Of a stretch of 64,000 nt of DNA, positions 27,139 through 40,700 are shown piece after piece. The DNA is from Nemopilema nomurai (taxonomy: Eukaryota > Cnidaria > Scyphozoa > Rhizostomeae > Rhizostomatidae). Made by a program: the position numbers and the translations under genes. The stretch spans positions 434,001 to 498,000 of the forward strand of contig PEDN01001361.1 in NCBI GenBank assembly GCA_003864495.1, given 5' to 3'. Position 1 is the stretch's first letter. Each line of letters starts with the position of its first letter. The notes beneath the pieces are model-generated. The model was not told the DNA's origin and searched no databases. It saw only the letters and a program-made list of their open reading frames with translations.

Positions 27139-29000
27139 ATTGCGATTGATTTTTCAGGATTTAATTTTATTTTATCCTTCTCACAAAAAATTATCCTTTC
27201 GGTCTGTGCTAACCCTTCGGTGTATTACTTAGATGTGTCGATGTTGTTAAAGGTCGTACGAATCTTTTATCAGAGATTAACTTCATATCTGCAATTCTTT
27301 CTGATTTTCTTTCTAGATCAAGACTTCTCGTAGCTTCCGCGCACAGTCATCATGGCACGAATGCATATGTTTGTGTTTGTGACACTATTGTTTATCACAG
27401 AGCCCCCGGATCGTTCTGTTTACCTACTTCCGCTCATTATCAGCATGAAAGGCAGTGATTTCGTTTTGGAAACAGAGGGTGCCACAGAGACCTGCTTTGG
27501 ATCAGTGTGACAAGATGGGCCGGAAAGCTGCAACGATAGAATACAAAAATGCTGGAAATTCAGGTATTTTAAACGCTAATTGTAAATGTCTTTCACAGAA
27601 ACGTAGCCCCATCACTCCCCCAGAGCCTTGCTGCCGTGCCTTTTTGCGTTTCGGTGAGACTGCGTCACGATTTTACTGAGGTGACGATTTGAAGACCATT
27701 GGTACAAGGTCATATCGTCGGCGCTAAGGTCAATGAGATGAACTAATATGCACTTGAAATGTAGGAGTGCATACACAATTCTATTTCAACCGTGAGGTGT
27801 GGACAACGACTGCGTCGAAACAGGCACGTCTACAATCCAATAAAATCGTCAAATTACGCTGCTTGGCCTGTTTTGAAAATATAGGAATCACGGTTGGGCG
27901 ACAAGTTATCCTCCACTTTTACAAATTCGGTATACCCGATTTTATTTTAACCACGGTTTTGACACTCCTTGTCGTTCATCCATGTTCTCTTTCTTTGCTT
28001 ACATTTGTCATTCCAAAATATGCGATTTGAAAACTTAGGCCAAGCAGCACTCGACAATAGTAAAAGCAAATCAAAGCCACGTGCTGAAGAATCATCGTGT
28101 GTCAAACCAAGTACAAAGTACAATAGTTAAAGTTATATTTGCTCTACCACCGCAATGATTTGTAATGTACACATTGCAAATTCGCACGTGCCCGAATCGT
28201 GTCCCGTCAAACTTGCTTTGACGAGTACCAATTTCGACATGGCACTATTCTTTGACAGGTCATTGAGGTTGTATTGGACAAACATGAACTTTGGACCAGA
28301 TATTCTTAAGATTGATATCATCGGATGGGCTTTAATAGAATGGTCATTGAAATGTGATATTGCAGTAAAGGGGGCAAGGACTCGTTAAAGGAAAAATCGT
28401 TGAAGGCCTAGCGCTCTCAGACCTGCAATTGACTTCAGGGGATTCAGTGGCTGCTATTACGCGACGTGATTTCACTAGCAACAGTCAATATCCTTAGTTC
28501 TTTTGAAAGGCGTAAAAAATACAAATCAGAACTGACTAAAAGGAGCTCCGCATCACATATGTTGTGAAACAGAATTTTGTTAAAAAAGTCCACATATGAG
28601 CTTTATTGATTTAACTTTAAAACCAAAAATCTTCCGTTTTGGCAAGTTACCAACACCGTTGCTGCGTTTAATTCCCGTTTCAAATCCCCTTTGAACAATT
28701 TTGCTCCCTTCTGCAAGACAATGCAATAAAAATTGCATCGTGGTACAAATGCTAATTCAAACATGCCTTCCGTGAAGATGCGTTCTGAAATCCGAGCCAT
28801 CATGACGTCACAACACTGTTTGCCAATGATCGTTTGTATTGTCATGTCGCTGCAGATGTTACCCTCAAGGCCTGGTTGCAATGTGGCGATGTATCAAGAG
28901 CGTGGGAGTATGATGTGTAGCTGCTTGAAGCTGGTGTTGTTGATTTTGACTGGTTACCTGGTTGCCATAATTACATTGATAGTCAAAGCTTAACTGCCCA
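27139..29000. other. Intergenic stretch without recognisable features
   Basis: Open frames of up to 92 codons occur on both strands, overlap each other and show no domain. I see no gene, RNA gene or repeat that I can support. Confidence 0.3.
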
Positions 29001-29206
29001 CAGTGACGCATTTACCCGCGGGCCCTACTAGGCCTGGGTCCAAGGGCCCCTCAAGGTTTTCAATTTAGGGGGCCCTAATGAAAAATTTGTTAAGCCAATG
29101 CAAAGTTCTGTTGATGAATTGAGTAGCACGACACGGACTACTTTGGCATTTTTAAGGAGGCCCTTTAACTCTAGGCCCAGGGCCCCGGCACTCGTAAATG
29201 CGGCAG
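29001..29206 (+). mobile_element. Small palindromic DNA element (hAT-like MITE), copy 2
   Basis: Left end CAGTGACGCATTTACC; right end the complement of CGCTGCCGCATTTAC. Inside each end are GGGCCC-rich blocks (CCTAGGC-type words in inverted orientation) and the shared centre GATGAATTGAGTAGCA. About 206 bp; noncoding. Same family as 7042-7229 and 24690-24805. No clear target duplication. Confidence 0.6.
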
Positions 29207-32200
29207 CGCGTTACAGAAACCTTTGGCCATTGTGACGTCAAGTCGACAGAGCACGATAGATGGGCCCTCCATGGTCTTTATTGAGGCCTTTTATATTCGT
29301 CTGCTAATCAAAGACACGAACAAGCTTCTTGAGGTTGAAGGATAATACACATTTATGTTGTAGAGGGGGTGCCTCTGATCGTATTGTAATCCAAAGAAAT
29401 AAAAATTAGAAAATTGAAAAAATTCTGAAGATGCAATAAAAAGAGTAACCTAAATTCTCTGTTCAAAAATGTTTTGAGTTCAGGGAAAGATATATATGGT
29501 GAACCGTAACAAGTTGTAAGCACGAACTTTCTTTCTCGTTCGCACCGGCAGAAGAGTTCTTTACTCTTAATCATAAGTTATTTTTAAAATCGCCATCTAC
29601 TTTTATACACACTGTAGACTTCCCTCTTATAGGTTGTCATTTTGTGAAATTATATAGCGCGTTATTTGGCCATGCTTCAGGCAATCAATTATGTGAAATA
29701 ATTTATGTTTGGCGGGCAATTATATTGTGGAGATTTCCGTTTATTGTTCCATCATTGCTCCATTCATCGATATTATCCGATGGAATGGTTGAACGCTTAA
29801 CGGCACCACTTCAGTGGATCGTCTTGGTCCATGCAAACCTGGATTTGAAGACGTGATGTAAATTTCCCTTTGGATATCCTTTAATTGATAAGCAAGTGAT
29901 TGACGCATCCTTAGACAGTATCTTGTGATGATATTGTACCTTGATGTGATAAACGAAAAATGAATGAGGAAAACTGGAAGGATGTTTTCATACGTTTGAA
30001 AGAAAGTTCCCGAAAGCTGGCAGAACGGAGAATGTATGCAGGTGTGATACTATTGACGGATCTTGCTAAGAGGAACAGGGGGTCCCATTTTTAAGTCAAA
30101 TGTCATCAGCGATGGCAAATGGTGGAGAAAATTAAAGAGGAGTGCGAAAGGTGTTGTGTTACAAACATACACCCAAGAGCAAGGGCAAGGGGTTGGTTAT
30201 CCTTTTTTCTAAATGGACGTGGAAGAAAGCAACAGAGGTGGCAAGGAGGAGTCTGCGTGACGACATAGATTTGAAAACAGCAGTGTTCAAATGAGACTTT
30301 TAATGATGTGGATTTGTGGAAGCAGATTATACAAGGCACAGAATAACAGGTAGAAGGCTCGGGATTTGATGTGTGAATGGGAGTTATGGACACATGTGAA
30401 TGGAATAGAAGATTAACCATGATGTCTTTACATATGACTGAAATCCGCGGAAAGGTGAGGGATATAGCAGTTCAGAAAGCCTTTCAATGGTAACGCCCTC
30501 TACCATACCGGCAAAGACATAGAGCTTGTCTGAGGACGACGCAAGAGTGATCTGAACTATTTGCTTTGTAAAATTCCCAGCTCAAAATCTTGATAGCTTA
30601 CCACTTTGTTATGCCTTTATTTCAAAGACGACGTGGCTAATGTCCTGTCAAATTTAGGGTAAGATGAGATTTTATTTTCGACAGTTTTTCTTGTGGTGTT
30701 GCGAATGCTTGTGGATTCACTATCACAAAAGAGAGAAAAAGTTGCGAAAGATCGAGCTGATGCCAATTTCTGGATTTTTAGAAACCAGATAGTGTAAATG
30801 GTTCTATGGGAAAAACTGTTTTTCTGGATTTGAAATGTTGCCACGAGGTGCTAACCGTTTCAACAGACGATTTGTTTGAATTGGAGGTAGAAGAAATTTT
30901 CACAACTAATTTTGAACTTAGGTTACCTGACTATTCCTAATCGATGTCAAGTGGTTCGGTGCCCGGAGCTTATTCAGAAAAGAGCCAACTTTACTGTTAA
31001 ATAGTTACAAATGAAAAAGGCACTCATTACAGTTTCCGCATTGTCCTCTTGAATATAAAACTGATCGATAGGGTATTGAAAACAGGAATTTATTGAAAAA
31101 GCTAGCAATATTTGAATCAACTTCATAGCTTTGTTTTAAAACAGTCTGAGGTGTAGTTTTGACATTTGGTGGAAGGTTAGAATTCATCCGTTTATAACCA
31201 ATTTTTGGAATCATTGATCATGTAGCAATAAAAAACTCACGGAAAAAGCCATTTTCAGGGGTTTATACCCTCAGTTCTCCACCTGGCCTAAATGTAAACA
31301 TTTCCCTTGATTGGTGTCGTATTAACGATTCGCTGGCCTTGCAGCCCGAACAAGCGACACTAGCAGAATGCCGGCCGAGTCCGGACGCCGGTCACAGCCG
31401 GTCAATAATTCCGGACAGGCGGTCCGAACCCAAACTTGTCCACCCATTCATGACAATAATTTGTATTGTCCATTCATGACAAGATTCAAGATTTACGTTG
31501 TTGCCCCAAAAAACAGGTAGATTTTGTTGGGTTTTTGCCAGTCTCAATACTGGACTTTTTCCATTTGATTATAATTTTAGGAACATCTCTGTTCCTGCAA
31601 GCAAACCCGCTGTACCATTTCCTACCGGGTATGCGCATAAGCGGACTGGGCAGGAATGGCCAACTGACCGAGTAGCCAGCTGAATGTACGCAGTTATCAA
31701 AATTCAAAGTTTTTAGTCATCTGAACACGTTGAAATTCCTGTGGTCTGCCGAATACAAGTGCAGTCCACAAAATGGTTTGTACTGGCCCGGCACTTTGTA
31801 GAATGCTTGAAGAGTACCATTCCATTCCATGCCACATCAAAGCAGTGTACAAGTATCAAGTGGCATGATCTGCGTCAGCAAATGATTTTGCCATAATCGT
31901 TTTCAATTAGTAGAAATGTATCTAAATTGTGTCGTCATAAAAAGTTCCTGCAAGAACTCCGAGAGAGAATTCAAGAATCAAGAGTTTTGTGTTTCCAGTT
32001 GTGACGAAATTTCGGATTTCATTAGGTATTCTGTTTTGGGGGACTTCTGGCAAGAAATGCAAGACTTCCGGAATGAAATTCTCTCGGGCTTCCGGCTTTC
32101 AAAAATTCAGTGAAGTTTAGGAGGCACAGTTGCTGCCAGTGGACCTATAGAGATGAAATCTTCAGATGAGATGGTGGCAGTTTAAGGGGGGGTTGAAAGC

Positions 32201-35200
32201 TGCACAAGTCATGTTTGTTCGTAAAAATCACGATGAATGTTCTGCGTTCCTCCTCTCAACAGGTCCGATTTTAATGGATTCTAGGCAGGTTTTTCTTAAA
32301 AATGTTGCTATGGAAAGAATGGACAGGCAAAGTGGCCCAAATGATCTCGTATTGAATTCTAGTTTCTTTCAAATGTATACCAACATTTGAGGTGCGGGCG
32401 TTGTTCTGGTGCTATCCTTTGTGTGTACGAGGGATTTATAAGTTGTGAGGCATGCCCCTGCGCAGACAAATAATGAGTGAGTGGCCAGCACGTTGTAATT
32501 TGAGCCGGGTTGTGAAGAGTCGCTTGTCTTTGAATGAAACTGTTCAAATCAGTGACAGAGGAAGATTTCAGAGCCAGGAGTCGTGCCGGGACCAACCCAG
32601 AGGCAACTGAAGCAACACGGAAAACTTTGCCGGCCCTTTGCTAGAGTCAAAATGGGAGAAGTGAAGAAAAGCAACGGGAGTATGTATTAAACATCATTAT
32701 AGTTTTCAAGTTTAGGATGACCTGTACATGGACAGGGTTGAGGGTACCATCATCGCACAGGAATGCTGCAACTAACTACGCCTCGCTAGAAGCTTTTACT
32801 AATGTATGGTTTATCAAGACATCGGTCTTATTGCAAAGCTACCTCATTCTCACGGAAGATCAATGCAAGCAATTACTGCTTGTTTTCTCACCGAGTTTTT
32901 GTGCATGTATGCTCTTTCACGATGCTATATTGGTATTGCGCCTAAACAAGTTCCTTTGTGTATGATCTATTGAAGTTTTGACGATCAGTTCAAAGTTTTC
33001 TCATGAAAAATGGTCATCAGTTAGTGAGTTTTCTAATCTAAATGTTGAATTTAGTCTTCAGTTGGATAATTCCCTTTCTTGTGGCGTTTAGGGTTCGGTA
33101 CTGGACAGACTGTTTCATGCCACCCGATTTAAAACTACTAGGTAATTTGTTCAAATCTTTGCATGGGCACAGCGTAACTTTTTGAAAAATTGAAAGGGCA
33201 CGCTCAAGTTTATGTCAAGCACATATGCTTTTGCGAGGGTCAACTAAACAGATGGGACTTCTATTACATTTCAACATCGTCGCGAGTAGTGATTCATTTG
33301 TAAATCACGCAATGTCATGATTTGTTTTCAAATATTTGAACCTCCCGTTAAAAAACAATGATGGAAACTGGATACCAGAATGTGTTTTGCCATCTTATAT
33401 ACATGGCAGCAGTTAATTCGTCCTGCGAAGTTGGCACAGCGTGAGTTTAGTGCTAGGGTTTGTTCGGGGCTGAATGGCAACTACGAAACATGCATTGGAT
33501 GGCCAGGTCGAGGGCGTGGGTTCATCTACCATCTTTTCACATTTTGAATTTGCGGTAGTACCCACGTTTAGTTAGCTTTTGGAAAAAGGAAACCGGAAGA
33601 GTTTTAGTAGCGTAGTATGTTCTAGGTGTTGTTTATATTGCCCAACAAGCCCAGAGTTGATGTTTTCGATCAACGCAATTCATTAGGAAGTATACAAAAT
33701 GTTAGATTCTAGTTTTACGGTCAGATAATATAGTGCTAAGAATGTATCTAGAATTTCTTCTAGAGGTGTCAAACCAATCTGAAGTTCAGGTGTAATGGAG
33801 GCGTTCTTAACAGACTTGACTTCCTTGCCTTAGATGCAATTCCTTTTTCATAGGGGATTTTGTTAGAGTTTGCGAGTTAATTGTGAGGAGAACTAGGTTT
33901 GCACGAGAACTGAAACGGTCAGGTTTACCCATCGAGACAGGTTCGGCTAAAGTCGGCTGGGGCTGGGGCTGTGTCAACACGGACAGGGGCTTGTGAGGAT
34001 CATCGAAAGACAAGCTTCTGGGAAGATACACACATTTATATTGTGCCATAATCATGTATGATCTAAGAACATCCTGATAGCTTGATTTTGAAATAGATGA
34101 TTTGTGGGTGGATCAGCTCAAAGGACTCCTGCTGTCAGCCAGCCTCTACGACCGACCGCGCCCGGTAACCGACAGCCACAGGCGAAATCTTGCGGCTGTT
34201 CCAATCGCGTCTCGTTAAGCTCACTGGCAGTTAGATGCGGGCAGAATGTTGTTGTTGTATTGAATTGATTATAATGATTACTTGATTGAACATTGTGCAT
34301 ACGGTTATTGAGCCCAGTGCTGCCGTGGGAACGTATCTTTTATGAGATCATCGTCAAAATCTGCGAAAAGAGTGTATCCCTGGTGTTTCTAGGTATTTAG
34401 TAGCTATTTAGTTGGAATTTGGGAGGAATGGATACAAAGGCGCGAATCAGCAGCCACCAAGCCACGCAAATGCTCTGAAAATAAATACTTCTGGAGCCAG
34501 TTTCTCGAATTTTGAGCGTTCCTTCAATTGTATTCCTGGACCAGTGAATGTCCTGGTTTGATCTTTTCGCGGTTTTTTAATCCTTGAATAGTTTTCAATG
34601 AAATGCAGTAGTAACATTAGCTCGAAGGCGTAGGCGAGTCTTCATTGCCGTAAGCACTTCAAGGGTCATGATTAAAGAATCGCTTTTGCCAAGTTCCCAG
34701 GTGTCTGGTGATAACGCAGTGCCGAGATCACGAGGTAACCTGCTTATGATAATTAAAAGTCAATTATTGGTAGCAAGCAGTATCACGTGCTTTGTAATGA
34801 GTGTGGCCATAATGAGCCATTGTATGACACTTATTCGTATGCGGAAGCATTTCACCTTAAATTGAAATTTTCACCTTTCACCTTGCGTTAAATTTGAAAC
34901 AGTAAAGGGGCTGAAGTTGGCCTTGAGATGAAGAGAAGATATACAGGACTTGTGGGTGATAACAACTTGCGACTAGGTCATTCTGGGTAGATACAATGAA
35001 ATAACACAATGAAATCTGTTCATAGTTGTTTCCCGTGCCTGTTATGAAACGACTTTGATAAGCTTGTTGCTTTCAAATGAATGATGTTGCTTCCTGGCAA
35101 AGCAACCCATTCACTGAAGTGAACGTCATTTCATCTTGACGCGGTACTGCCCTCTTTTGACCACAACCCATAAAAAGTGGTTTCGAAGCAGCCGTTTTTC

Positions 35201-37300
35201 CTTTGCACAAACATTTAGTACAATAAAGCAAGTTGTAAACTTAATCATTGCTGAAACATCCAAACGTCATGGACGAAATGGTCCAATTTTCTTGAAATCG
35301 TCGCTCCTCGTAGTCTTTAGGCCACATTTAGGCCTGCGTCACTGACTGGGTGCTCTAACTACTACCTTCGAATAAACGTTTACAGGAAAAACCCGTTGGG
35401 AAACAGACTAACGGATTGTGCCCATGCGAAGCGGCGTTACTATGAGAGAGAGGGTCTGTATTTCGATAAGTTGTTGTGTTGTTGTGAGGAAAAAATGGTC
35501 GGTTGGCAGCAATCCAGAGTACCTGGTGGTCTCTTTTTGGTTACTTAAAGTTTCTGTTCATATTGCAATGGCCTTTTGAATAGATTTTCCTGTTTTGTCT
35601 ATATTGCTTGGAGCATCTTTCAGGGCTAGGGTCTAAAGTCGACAAAGAGTAGAAAATGTACGAATCTTATATTCAGTTACGCCTTCAGACTTGCCCAATG
35701 ATTATATGTAAACAAATTAATGCTTGTCATACTTTCAGTTTCCAATCCAAATAGGTTTATATCGCAAGTTTCAAGTATCTAAGCAGGGTTTGAAATGTTT
35801 TTGTCAACCCAGGATCATTAAATTGTGACGATTCTTTGCTTGATTGAAGCCAAATGGAAAATGTATGAGGCTTGTGTTTGCAAATAAGCGCCCGCTAACG
35901 CCCCCTAAGGAGCCGTAACACTATCATAGAGTTTCAAGTCCATAACCTCGCGTAACACCATCGAAGCTCCTTCAACAGCTTGGAGTCAAAACAGTTTGGC
36001 GGATCTGATCTGAACTAACTTGATTTTTCAACGTGGAGGAGTTCTATGATGGGACTGTGGTTTTGTTTGCCTATTACTTTTATTGATGAAAGTGCAAGAA
36101 AATATCCATGAATTTGAAATTTTACATCCATGGAAAAATGTTGATGTTGAGTCGGTTGCCTCGAGGATAATATTTTGCTCATCGTAAATCAATGTCGGTG
36201 CTAAATGGCTTTTTATAAAACAAAGTATTTCGATTTCTCGCTGAATGATTACAGAGATATCAAGTTTGTTCTCGTTTCTATGCTAATTCAGATTTTACAG
36301 AAGAGCCCTCATGTCATTTGCCTTCAATGTTTCATCATACGTTCTGCCTGAATAGACCACCGGCAAAAAACACACACAGTCACCCCGTTTCTTTGCAAAG
36401 CAAAATCGCAACCAGCATTTTTGACATTAGGATTAGAGAGGAGACGGTAATTTGTTGCATCCCAGTCTGCCAAGAAATGACTAGAAGTATGAAAGGTTTG
36501 TGGCTTTCTCGAAGAACTTCCTCAAGTCGTTTCACATTTTTCACCTTACGTAACTAGTTTTTCTTAAATTCTCCTTGGTGAGCCCAACTTTCCTCTAGAC
36601 AAAACGTAGCTGGAGCATCGTGTATCCTCGAGACTCGAATTAGAGTTTCCTTGCTTTCTGACAGCAATTTTGGTTATCTTTAATACGTTTTCGTCGATTC
36701 TTCGTACGAAATGTATAGTCTACGACCTACAAAAATGTAACCTATTTGACTGGTTCTATACCAACCTACCAGTTGATGTTGATTTAACACGTTCAAGTTT
36801 ATTCACTCTTAAATGTATTCGCCTAACATAGAGAGACCTCTTTTAAAACCTGCCCTTCAATCTAGTCAGCAAAGACGAATGTACAGTAATTTAGGCTTCG
36901 TTAGATAATAGAAATGTAATTTCTTCCGCTGTCTTGCAAATGGCGTATAGACGTTTTCTTGTAATTTTATGCTGCCTGCAATCAGAAAGAACTTTCTAAA
37001 ACAACTTTTAATGTTACTGTCAGTATCTTTCAAGATTATTTGTTACTAGAAGCGTTATTTAACCTTGGAAACTATTTTTTAACTGTGAAATTTTTTTGCC
37101 AATCGTTGGTTGAATTTGATTTTTGGTTAAACCTTATCTATATTTCTTTATTTGGTTAATTTCTCAGCAAATAATCGTTCCAGCCTTTTGCCAACAAAGC
37201 GAGTGTTTAAATATGATAGTTTTAAAGAGTCATAAATACCTAAGAATGCTTTTAGTAGCAGCGAGTCTTGTTTTCCTTTTAGTTGTTATCGAGGAAGGAA
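29207..37300. other. Long intergenic stretch upstream of the peptide transporter
   Basis: About 8 kb with no gene I can support. Short frames (60-104 codons) appear on both strands without domains or splice context. A CpG-dense patch lies at about 31365-31435, in an otherwise CpG-poor region. Unseen promoter and 5' UTR exons of the transporter probably lie in the right part. Confidence 0.35.
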
Positions 37301-37303
37301 AAT

Positions 37304-37318
37304 ATGAAGAAAAGGAAA
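37304..37318 (+). other. Candidate 5' mini-exon of the peptide transporter
   Basis: ATGAAGAAAAGGAAA followed by GTGAGT would encode MKKRK and splice in phase 0 onto the exon at 37735 (AGG ATG CCG). Vertebrate PEPT1/PEPT2 proteins have a longer N-terminus than the one given by the ATG at 37738, so an upstream coding exon is expected. This is only one possible candidate. Confidence 0.2.
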
Positions 37319-37737
37319 GTGAGTCATGTGGCAGTCAGATGAAGGTCAGTGTCAAACAGAGGCCAGTTAGGTCACCACGACTGTTGTCACTGTTACCTTA
37401 ATCTTCATAACCATTTGCCATTAACACTACAGTCTCTCTCATTTTTTGAAGAATAACCTCACTTTCCGGAGTTACTTTCTGAATTTACTTGACAAATAGC
37501 CATTCTTCATAATCTTTATACACTATGTGCTAATTGAAATTTCGATCAGAGTTACCAACTTGTGGTATCAATTAGATAACAATGAAGTATTTTCGAGCCG
37601 TGCTTGTATGAGTTTGACTGCATCGAATTCCATTGTTTTGGAACCTGTTTCAAAGTTCAGACAAATCTTTGCCTTGCACAATGTTTAAGAAAGGTTCAAT
37701 TATTGTTTTGCAATACGTGAATGTTTCTTTACAGAGG

Positions 37738-40700
37738 ATGCCGAGACAAACCTGGCCCATTTTGATCACCGAGTTGTGTGAGAGATTCTCTTACTATGGC
37801 ATCAAAAGTACGTAAACATTATGGTAGTCACTTTGATGGCAAGGAATTTGCGTCATCTAAGCTGAGCAAACAATTTTTTTATCAATTGTTTTGTCAAAGT
37901 TTAAATTTCTCCTTGATTTGTTGCCTTGACTTTCACAAACGAACTATTTGTTGCAGTCAAAGGTTTCCCTTCTTGGTTTGCACTGTGTTTAAACAAGTTG
38001 GTCACGAAAATCTTTAAGATATAGTTCAACTTACAAACCCTACACGCAAAGGCACCTGTAACACTTACATCAATTTGTAGGGTCGGATTTGATCACTCTC
38101 TTCATTTAACAAAGTTGGGCTTTTCTCTAAACGATACGTGGAAACGCGATCGCTCGTATGACGTGTGCCTAAGGTATATTTACCTAGGCTTTCAATATTT
38201 AGAGAAACGAGCTGTTGGAAACAGTACTACGACTATCAATGGACCAAGAACAAGTTGAAACCAGTTTGTTCCAATTGCATCAGTGGTTATGTTGATCACA
38301 TGAATTCGGAAAAACCTGAATATTGTTGATTTGATGATCGCTACATTGATCTTAGACAGTAGTGCACATAGATATGTATTTAGGTAGTCCAAAATAAAGT
38401 CCCACTCAGGGCTAAGACCACCATTATGAGGGTACATGCGAGCTAGTTGTATTCCTTGGAGCAAAGTACAAAGGTTGTCCCTTTAGGTAATAGCCTTGCT
38501 CTCAGTTTAATAGTAATGATACTTTGTCAGATCTAGAACTGGATTAACGATATTGGCGTGCTCTATTTTATCTCTAAAAGTTCTTCAAGCGGTCGATATA
38601 ATTTCCTCACCTCGAACTTGAATTACTACATTGCGGTCTTTCGCTTTGATTGTCATTACCCGTAAGCTGCAAAGGTTGTTCAAATTCCATTATCTGAATC
38701 CCTAAAGAGTGCAGGATTAAGGGGGTCATGGAAGTACTATATTTATTTCCATGTCTTTTGCAATGAATTCACTACAATTGCTAGTCTGTACACGTTCTTT
38801 GCAGCTGGTAATTTTTCACATGCATGTTTAAAGGCGAATGTAACTGGGTACTACCATGAATGCCTTTGTGTCCTCTGGCCTCTGTTCCATCAACTCATTG
38901 TTCGTAACGAGGCCAAGTATGGTAATAACACTGGTCCTACAAACTGCTGCTATTCATGAAACACCCTTTAGAATGATATTTTAACTTTCCATCTACGGCT
39001 TACCATGGTTATTAACTATATGTCTTTCAGCGGTTCTCGTTCTCTATCTGACCCAAGACCTTATGTACGAGAAGTACAGAGCGAAAGCAATTTACCATGC
39101 CTTTAGCATGGTGAGTTATTTCACTGGCGTCCTTGGTGCGATGATGGCTGACAGCATGCTTGGAAAATTCAAGTAATATTCCCATCTGTTGCTTTTCTTC
39201 TGGATTCTAGTATGCTACACGTTTAATGATAAACTTTATTCTTAGAGTGGGAGCAGGGGTTAATGATATTTTGGCCAATCAACGTCTCTGTTCACATTTG
39301 TTCATACTTTTAATCAGCCAATCAATTCGCTCCAGACAGTTAAGTACCTCATTTGAGCCTGGTATGGCCACATAAAGCAATTATAGGGTTTGTCCAACTT
39401 GATGATGTGACATTCGTCATGTGACAGTCACATTTTATCAATGTGTAACAGAAAGTTCGTAGTTTGGCAACCATGCCATACGACAAAGTCGAAGGGGACG
39501 TGTAACATCAATCGTTGAAGATCAATTGATATACGATACACATGCATATATTTAGCATTAAGTAGTCTACAGCCTTTTTATGCCCTAGTCAGCGACATGA
39601 CCTTTGAACTTTCAATGACCTGTAAGGCTCGACTAAGCCCTGGTCATATGGTGGCGCTGTTGTATGACATTTATGTTTGCGGTCGGTTCTTGGAATAGTT
39701 CTCATTAAGGATCATGTCATATGACAAGGCAATAAGGAGTGAACCCCACCGATCTCTGTTGACCTCAACGGATCCCATCTAATACAGAGTGCATCAATTC
39801 ACTGGCGTAGTGATTGGCATTCCACATGAGGCGTTCCTTTTGTTAGATATTCGTCATTTTGTACAGCGAACAAAGAATTTTACGTGGTATTTTGGTTTCT
39901 CAACGCTTAAATTCTAAATTATAATCTGGAAACTGTCCCTGAAGAGTTTGAAACCAATACGTAACTGCATACGTAACTGCATATTGCTTCAAGCCAAATT
40001 CTGATTATCAGCTGGGAGAGGAAGCTTTTATTGTTTTCAGGACCATCGTTCTATCGTTGCTCGTCTACAGCATCTCTGAAGTTGCACTGACCATTACTTG
40101 TGTTCCATCGATTGGTCACACCTTCAAGTGAGAAATATATTTGGTTTGACAATAAATATTTACTGCTAAGTTTTGCCTAGCTCGATAGTCATTTTGTTAT
40201 TGACTTAGTTTTGCCTCACTTCTAGCAGTTTGAGGGTGGACTTAGAATTATTGTCTTAGAATAGAATTATTGTCTAGTAAACTGTTGGCCAGCAGCCTTG
40301 GCGAACGCTACTATGATGGATACCCGTTCTGTAAAATTTTGTACAATGTTTAGTGCAAAGAGCGAGGCCACGAAAGCTGATTAAGGACCATATCCATTTT
40401 GACTTTGGTTTGCGTTGCGCACTTCTTTCATCTAGCAAACATTTATATTTTCAGAGTTGGCCCCCTAATTTCACTGTTCCTTACGGCAATAGCTTGTGGT
40501 AATATCAAACCATGCCTAGCTGCCTTTGGAGGAGATCAGTTCGACAAAAAAGAGGTATGCATTTAGAATGAAAAAGTGACGAGCTCGTCCCAAAATGATG
40601 ATAGACGTAGTTTCAGGTTGGTAGAGAAAGGTCATTGATCGAGGTAAAGAGGGAAGTTTATCTGTGTTGTGTTTCCACATGGTTTTATGACCTAACCAAG

